A stretch of DNA of 64,000 bases from positions 13,523,501-13,587,500 of the forward strand of contig NC_088310.1 of assembly GCF_910592395.1 (NCBI RefSeq). The letters are read 5' to 3'. A model generated the notes under the pieces. The model searched no databases. It saw only the letters and a program-made list of their open reading frames with translations, and was not told the origin of the DNA. Both the position numbers and the translations under genes were made by a program. The stretch is from Lineus longissimus. Taxonomy: Eukaryota; Nemertea; Pilidiophora; Heteronemertea; Lineidae. Of the stretch, positions 11,501-20,500 are shown in pieces. How positions within the stretch are numbered: the first letter of the stretch is position 1; every line of letters begins with the position of its first letter.

Positions 11501-14500
11501 AACCATTCGTTCTGCACACTGATGCCAGCGGTCAAGGACTTGGAGCTATTCTCTACCAGAGACAGGCAGATGATGAGTTGAGGGTAATCGCTTACGGTTC
11601 AAGGTCATTAAGTCCAGCAGAGAAAAACTACCATCTACATTCTGGCAAGTTGGAGTTTTTGGCGTTGAAATGGGCCGTGGTGGAGAGATTCCGGGATTTC
11701 CTGTACTATGCCCCACATTTTGACGTCTACACCGACAACAACCCGTTAACATACATTTTGACTTCTGCGAAGCTGGATGCAACACGTCACCGTTGGGTTG
11801 GTGAACTGGCAGATTTCAACTTCACATTGCATTACAAGCCAGGGATAAATAATACAGACGCTGATGTATTGAGTAGGCAACCTTTGGACTTTGAGGTGTA
11901 CATGCAGGGTTGTACTGAAGCTGCAGGACCTGAACAGCTTGGAAGTGTAGGAAAGGCATTGACTGGAGAAGGCTATGAAGCAGGACTCGGATGGATTGAG
12001 GTGTTATCGACCAACCCTGTGGGTATCGCTGAGGAAATGGAAAGCGTTTTGGATTTAAACAACGTGGAGGTGATACCTACCCAAGAACTAGCCAGGACTC
12101 AAGATAAGGACTCGGAAACTGGTTTGTTGAATCGATGGGTGAGCAGTGGTGAAAGGCCAACAAAGGAGGAACTCAGGACATATCGAGGAAAGTTGCGGAG
12201 GAAACTTGGAACTCGGATCAGGAGCTGGGATAGATTGCATTTGGATTCGGATGGGATTCTACGAAGAACTTGTAAATTACCTGACTCTCGAGATTGTGCT
12301 CAAATATGCCTGCCAGAGGAATACCACCAAATGATTTACGAGATGCTTCATCGAGACATGGGACACTTGGGACCAGATAGGGTGATTGCCCTCGCACAGG
12401 AACGATTCTACTGGCCTGGTATGGGTGAAGATATTACCAGATACATTCAGAAGAGATGTCCTTGCCTCAAAGACAAGAAACCCACGGTGACCAGGAGAGC
12501 AGAGTTGAAACCGATCGAGACAACCCAACCATTTGAACTGGTAGCAATTGATTATGTACACTTAGAACGCTCAAAAGGAGGATATGAGTACATGTTGGTT
12601 TTGGTGGACCATTTCACTCGTTTTGTGCAAGTGTACCCAACCAAGAACAAGTCTGGTCGTACAGCAGCGGATAAGATTTTCAATGACTTCATCCCTCGGT
12701 TCGGATTTCCGGGAAAGCTTCATCACGACCAAGGAAGGGAATTTGAAAACCATCTGTTCCATCAGCTTCAGAAGAGATGTGGAATTGGTAGAAGTCGGAC
12801 AACACCGTACCACCCTGCTGGCAATGGAACATGCGAAAGGATGAATAGAACTATACTTGGGATGTTGAGGACCCTAAGTGAACAACACAAGAAGGATTGG
12901 AAGAGTCACGTAGACAAGCTAGTACATGCGTACAATTGTACGAAGAATGACTCTACAGGATTCTCCCCTTTCCGTCTTCTGTTTGGTAGATCCCCAAGAC
13001 TCCCAGTTGATTTAGTTTTTGGATGTAATCAAGATGAAGGTTTGGACACAGTGGATAAATGGACCGGTCAACTGAAAGAGGCCTATGATATGGCCAGAGA
13101 GAACATAGGAAAATCCAAAGAGAAAGGAAAGAAGAATTATGACAAGCATCTGAGAAGCACAATTTTGAAGGAGGGCGATAGAGTGTTGGTACGAAATCTC
13201 AGTGAAAGGGGAGGCCCTGGAAAAATCAGGTCGTATTGGGAAAAGGATATCCACATTGTGACCAAACGAGTATCGCCAAATGCACCAGTTTATGAGGTCA
13301 AACCGGAGAAAGGGATGAGCAGGACTAGGATTCTACACCGGAATCTACTCTTACAATGCGACGAGCTGCCATTTGAAGGACCACCAATCAGACGATTGCG
13401 AAACGGAGAGACCGACGACGACCAGAGGTGCATCAGGAGTCTGATGAATTGGATAGCGACATTGAGAGTTCTGATGAGGGATTGGTACCAGGATTTCGAA
13501 GTGAGGAGACAACTCCAGAAACACGGAACCAAGAACCTACACCGACTGACAATGGCGCGGACATAGAACCGGAGGTAGAAGCAGAACAAGATGATTCAGA
13601 GAATGCAAGGGATGAATCAAGTACCCAGAATTCCGGGACTGAACAATCCAATTCGAGTGATGAGCATTCAAGAGAATCATCCACTGATGGACCAGTGGAA
13701 CGACCGAGACGGCAAGTGAGACCACCACAAACGCTGACGTACAATACGCTAGGGAACCCTACAGTTCAACCAAGAGCATTTCCAGTAATGCAAGAACCAA
13801 GGGCATATCCAATGGTGCATGGAGTACCTGTTCAGCAGATGGGGGGTTGGCCGTCAGCTCCATGGGGAGGATACCCGATCTTCGTGCAGTATCCGATCCC
13901 AGGCTTTAATGGACACTAGATAGACTATGTTTCTAGACGCATTTCAGGCCAAGGGGTGATTCATGGATTTTGTTAGTGTAAAACATATTATCGTATTACG
14001 GAACAGGTGTAAATAGATTAAGGATTTAATCATAAATTTGCTTTTCAGGTATATTATACTGTGAAGTAGTATTTTTCAGGTGGTCTTTGTGAGAGTTGAG
14101 CCATGACGTAAGATGACCTTATGAAGAAAATAGATTGTCCAAGCGCTTCTAAAGTCATGAGACTAGTTGTACAAGATAAGCGGAATCCACCAGATGTTTG
14201 CTGAAGAGATTGGCCATTTCTTCAGTTTGTCTTTACCGCCAGGAAGAGGAATGCAGGTATCCTCTAACCTGTAATTCGGTGATGTATATTATTTAGAGTA
14301 ATTTTGCCGTTGGGGTATTTACCAGTATGTTGTACAGCGCCTGTGGAGTAGCATTTTAGATTCAGTTCTTCTTGGGCAAGTATTTTCTGGAATTGAACTA
14401 ATGTCGAGGACGACATCATTTTGAACGGGGGGAGAATGTGACGGTATGAGTTTATGCGGCGGTATGAGTTTGGAGTCATCGAGAAAAGGGGGACAAATTT

Positions 14501-17500
14501 TTTTTGGCAAATGAGTGGATCTTGAGCGAAGCACAGAATGACGCGGGGATTACGTTTCTGAGAACGTCGTAGGAATAGTTCGCGCCTGCGTAGTTCGTTC
14601 AGCATATCATTAAAATTGTGTCGCGGAAATTTCGATTTTGTCGTCCGTAATTCTTGAATATTCCCCTCCACTTTCCAGGTAAGTAACCTTAAATCATTTA
14701 GTCATGTGTAGTAAAACTGGTAGATCAGATGTATATTGACATGCAAAAGGTTAGAGATGTTTGTAAATAGTTTTCGGCAAATTTGTTGAGCGTCGAGCCT
14801 CGGGCTGTCAGAATGGCTGGATCAGCTGTGCGCGCTTGAGGGTTTTTGCGGGTTTTAACACTTTGTGTGCAGGGATTTCTTGATGTTTTCTCAGGTTTAG
14901 GCCTAACTCTGTCAATTTCTTTTAGATTAACTAGCACGGCTAGTCACTCTAATGTTTATTGTATATACTTGGATTATATAGGCAGTGGGCCTATATCGGG
15001 TATAATTACTATAGATATCACTGGTATTTTGATTGTACACATTTCTAAAGGTCAAAGGGCTGTTATGTGACAATATTTCTCTTTCATGTATGTATTTCGC
15101 CATTGTAGTTCGTTCAGCATATCATTAAAATTGTGTCGCGGAAATTTCGATTTTGTCGTCCGTAATTCTTGAATATTCCCCTCCACTTTCCAGATCTGTC
15201 CAGGTAACATTTGCACTGGCAATCCTTTGTTTCTTAGAAGTGACTCGGTTGACAACTGAGTTCTAAAATTAGAAAGGTCAAATATCACTTTTTGACACCT
15301 TTGACAGTGGTCTGGTCTATGACATGTATGGGCAAAAGTACCAATAGAATAGAAAGGAATTTCTTTGCAGCACTTAAATTACATGAAAACAAATGTGATT
15401 TTTGGCCATCGCATGGACCTGTTAATCCCCCAAAAATGTCCAAATAGTGCTTTAATCAGCTAAAAACCTGAAGGCCAATACCAAACAGAACATAAAATTC
15501 TATGATACCTACCTTTGTCTTCCTTCTTTTTTTGGAAACAACACTACTTGGATTGTCCTAAAAGGAAAATTTTACATACATCTAAATGAAAGGTAAAGAA
15601 ATTCTCCAACAAATTCAATAAAGAACGCAGTGAATGAATCAAACTAGAATTGGCTTGGAGGCTGGTGCCAGGGATGCATTTCGGGCATTGCATTTGCGGT
15701 GGAACATAACGAATGATATGTGTTGAGCATGGGGCTCTGACATGCCTGCGTGTTCTTTCATTTTTCACAGTGCATTTTTAAACAGATCCTCAACAGTTTT
15801 GTCAGCACTGGTCATCAAACTTTTGCACTCATTTCTTACAATTACACCCTGATACCACTGTGGTCATATCATGATTACTTGCCCCTTCAATTCATTATTT
15901 TAGATTTGAATATTTACAATCTTAAAACTAAATTGTGGTTTCAGTAATTTGAATATAGATTGGTAAAGGAGTTGTGGCTGTCATGATATAGATTGAAATG
16001 TGATTGAACCAGCTCAAAAAATATAAATTTGCTTACCTGAGTACCCATTCCTGTAGACAGATCAGGCAATGAATCACTTTCTAACACATCAATAGATGGG
16101 TCTGAAAAAGTCAGAAGGGTATCAAACACAAAAACAAATCTCCAATCCAAGGACAAGGTGGCTAGTGGTTATAAATGACATAATAAAAGAAAAACAAAGG
16201 CTGTGTCGGCAACGAGGTCCGAACCACCAATCTATATTACATGTACAAGGCCAGCACTTCACAGATTGAGTTAAACCTCGAACTCTCAACCCCTGGGCTC
16301 GAGTGATGACGCATCCAGGTTGCTTATCACTCACTGTTGTGCCCAAGAGCAAATAATAAGGTGGCCTGGTTACATCACGATTTTATAGCACCCAGTGCCA
16401 GGTTGGGGTTTATTAACAAGATTCCAATGCAAAAAAAAGGCAGGTCCCCTTAAAGGTAGGCTAAAACACAAACCTTTGGTTTCAGCACTGTTGGATGTAC
16501 CTGAAGCTTCAGAATGACTGGTGGATGGCACAATCTGTCGAATAGGGGGGACCTACATGTATACAAAAAAATGAAATTTAATAAAATTCATCTGCAGAAT
16601 GCAGTAGAACCGCTGCCCTAAAGACACCCTCGTGACTGAGAAGTGCTGTCCTTCAAACAGGTGTCCAGATTACATAGATAAAATTGTATCGGAATTACGT
16701 ACTACAAATGATTGTCATTAACAACGAGTGTGTCATGCTAACAGACTTCGTTGATAAAGGCCAGCACTTTACAGACTAAGTTAAACCCTATAAAAGGGCA
16801 GTTTCAATGTACAGGACAAAACAACAAAACCTGATGACCAAACAAGATAAAATACTAATACTAATATAACAATAATAGAATACTTACATGTACATTTAGA
16901 TCACGTGCAGCAACAACAGGACCATATGATGCGCCAGCCTCTTGGACAATTACCACCTGATGCTGATGTGAACCATTTTTGTCCACATGTGTGAGACTTG
17001 GGCCTGGCAGAATACAAATTAAGATAATTCATTATTGAAAGTAGACATACAATGTACATGAACATATATAAAACTGAACTGGCATTCCTTGAACTCAAAT
17101 GAACCAGATTATACAGCGTACATTGAAGTTTCATTGACAACGTTATAACGGAGAGGTGTCCCAGAATTCTAGGTCTGTTGCAAATAACTGGTTATCATTG
17201 TTCTTGCATGTATTGACAGCATTGTCTGTTGACTGAAATTACAAGTGAAGAGAAAGGGGTCGGAATGAATGAATCCTTACCAAGACTAGGACTTTGGGGG
17301 ATGGAAGAGGTGACTGTGTCAGGAGTTCTGAAGTAAAAAGAGAGAATAAAACCACTATAAATTGACACCGAGATCACAACTATAGCAATGAAAATCTCTT
17401 TATGGGTCCATTAGCTACGTACAAGCACAAACCAAGACAGAAAGAGTGGTTAACATACTGAGAGGTCTACAAGACTCCGTAGTCAACCTGAAAAGATTCA

Positions 17501-20500
17501 GGAAATTTGTTTTTTATTCCTTAAACACAGTCTGAATCCAAAGATTTCACTATTCCAGCAAAATGACGCAATTTCAAATGCATGCTCACATCCATGGCTT
17601 AGTGTAGCACTGTAATAAATATTTACCATATGCCTCATTGAGCAGACGACGAGAACTGATCTTCAACTCTTTCAAATCCTGATTGTGATCGACATGTGTG
17701 GCTGCGGATTCTAACCTCTTCTCCTCAACAACAGTCTTTCTGTTGTCTGAAATTTAAATAAGGAATTATAAGCATCGCACTGTCACACCTGTTCTCCTTC
17801 AAATAGAGGCTACAGCAAAGAGCCATGTTATATTAACACACAAGGTTTTGTAATGCCACTGCATGACAGGGTCCACCCATGAAAATGCTAATCCACAATT
17901 GAGTGTCCTACCTCTCATAACTGATATATATTGAGGTTGTTTGTTATGTACCAAGTGTGTCATGCATGAAGCGACACATTCCATTTATCCTAACTGGAGA
18001 GAGATTTACCAACTAACCTTCTTTCAAATATGACGCCAATGTGTCAGCAGGATGACAAGTCCTGAAGAAGTGCAGGAGTTGATCACTAGAGTACAAGTAG
18101 TGCACCTTCTTTGTGTCGGTCACCTGATCTATTCCCAGGAAGTATCCATCAATGCCAAGTTTGCCCAATTCTTCTGTCTGAAAGTGAAAGTTGATAAATA
18201 CTCATTTTTTGTACTGCCTACTGAAGGTGGTTCAGCTACTTTCATACAGCATTTTACATAATATGGTATCCAATGGTGAGTTCCCCATTTCTCCATCAGT
18301 CTCATATTCATAGATCGTAGACATAGTGCAGTCAGGGGGAATATAATTGAAACCATTAGCATATACCCATGGAGCGGGCAAAGTTGAAATGTAATATACA
18401 TTAGTTAAATGGGCACGATGATTGAGCTACATTAAATTTCTAACGTTACTGAAGTTTTATTAAAGGTTAAACACGAAATTAACTGCATTTAGGGACTTAT
18501 TGCTGCTATCTACATGCAACCCCTAATAGATTGATTGGAGTACGATATTTTGCACAATGCATTGAGACCAGTGACAGCAGGTCCTGTTCCAAATAAGGCC
18601 CTCACATATTAGGCATATCACCTACCCACTCCCGTACCCAATGCCACTGTCGGACCAAAGCCAGGCGCATGAGAGACGCAGAACGCAATTCAAACTGACA
18701 ACATCAGTCAGTAAAGAATAAATCAAAGAGCAAGCGCTGGCCACTGTACATATTTTGTCCATCCTGGCATAACTGTTTATTGATACCCTGACTGCATATT
18801 CCGGTAGGCCACTCTGCAGAATTTGCCTTATCACTCAGGTCAGTGTTTCTCGAATAGAACTAAAATAGAACAGGCTAATCATTAATCTCCCTGCTAATAC
18901 CCTGCACCATGGACCAGGTTGTATAGCACTACATACGTGCTGGAAGCTAATACTGATGTGACAGGGAGAATATGCGTGAAGTTTGTGTATGCTTTTGAGA
19001 ATGAGCGGAGCTCTCCAGTCGACGTGCTCTCTGAAAAGTTGTTATTTATTCTAAAACCACGAAGATATTCGACGTATGACACCCTCAGTGACACTCTTAC
19101 GTATGATCCAGACCTACGAAGCCAAAGGTTGCAAGAATTCGACGCATTTCCAAGGCCCAATTTTGAAACAAAAATTACCTCCTAAATAGCGGCCACAACG
19201 CGCATTATAGTATAGATTATAAAGAACAGTATTATTGAATGCTCTCATAGAATTTCAAAGATACATACTATGAAATGGGCCTTCTTCATCAGGTAGGTCA
19301 CACGTGTCAACGATCACCCCCACTGGCTTTGGCCTCTTGCCACTTGGCACCATAAGTGACAAAGTCAAGTTGCCCTGAATTGAAAAACGGTCAGTGCAAT
19401 TTGAAAATAATGATGGAGTGGGGAAGTGGAGAGCTACATGTACGTGTAAAGTCATTGATTATTTGGTCATTTTGTCAACAGAGAGTTTGTAGGCGGGTGA
19501 ATTCTTAGACACACAGTATATCAGGCCATGGATTACGGAACTTACTATGCACTAGAATGGGTAGTTGTAAAACAAGAAACACAGAAACGAAACAGAAACA
19601 CAGAAACGAAACGCAGAAACCAGTCTTGTGGCGAATTCTGGTCTACAGACTCCATCTTGTTGCCATGGTTGTGGCCGCGAACGCGGGTGTAACTAAAACT
19701 GGTATTCAGTCGGAATGGAAGGAGGAATGCTCATTTCCCAATACCCCTTTTAGCCTCATCAACGTGTGCGCAGATTGGCAGCATCCGGCCTTGATCGTGC
19801 CCCTGACCATGCCGATCCACCATCTGTAGGGCATGAGGATTTTATGATCGATATGAGCCGCCAGTAAGTCGGCATGACCAATGACCAGAACACGACCATA
19901 GGCCTGCTAGGAATGTACAATAGAACATGACTCTCTATTCGAAGGACTATTTTCTATTTACACTGACCTCCCCAATACACTACATGTATGTACTACACGG
20001 CGTAAATAGAAAATAGCCCTTCGAATAGCGAGTCCTGTTCTTTTGTACATTCCATGGCCTGTGCACGACACTAGGCTGAACTTCCCTACTGCAACCTCAT
20101 TAACATAAACAGATATTTAAAGGGACTATTTAAAGGCAGCAGCTGGGCAGGCAAGATTGAGTTACTCCAAGTCCAAGTCTAGTGCCCGCCCCCCCCCCCC
20201 CCACTTTACTCTATTCTAGTCGCCAAAATTGGTCTCTCACGTCTCACATAACGTCGAAATGATTCACCCATGTACTGGTACCGTACCTTGTATTTAGTGC
20301 TGCATCAGACGGGATTTGTAGGATGATCCTGGTACTTCATGTAAATTGAACACCACAAGGCAAAATGTTGCACTGCACCTTCATTTGAAATAACATGCTG
20401 TAGGAATCGAATCGAACCTACCAAAGTACTACACCACCACCTCAAAAGACTTCACCCATATCGTGCCGCCCCCTCCCCCCCCCCCCAAGTTGCTCCATGT

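Larger units (their letters stand above)
8620..15209 (+). mobile_element. Ty3/Gypsy (Mag-like) LTR retrotransposon, 6590 bp, recently inserted
   Basis: Two 773-bp LTRs (8620-9392, 14437-15209), each TG...CA, flank an internal region with primer site, gag-pol and polypurine tract. The 4-bp target duplication TTTG lies at 8616-8619 and 15210-15213. The LTRs differ visibly at two positions (near 8679/14496 and 9055/14872), implying recent insertion. Domain order RT-RNase H-integrase identifies Ty3/Gypsy; gag fragment and C-terminal tail resemble Mag-like elements of invertebrates. The element lies in antisense to the gene it interrupts. Gag is truncated and protease missing, so this copy could not move without help. 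Confidence 0.93.

Noticed and set aside
16190-16350. tRNA gene
   Set aside because: B-box-like words exist but no acceptor stem or cloverleaf forms; at best a SINE fragment.
20160-20205. Poly-C tracts (also near 1652, 20474, 27361, 42440, 44898 and 63318) as structured elements
   Set aside because: Plain homopolymer runs; length may also be affected by sequencing error.
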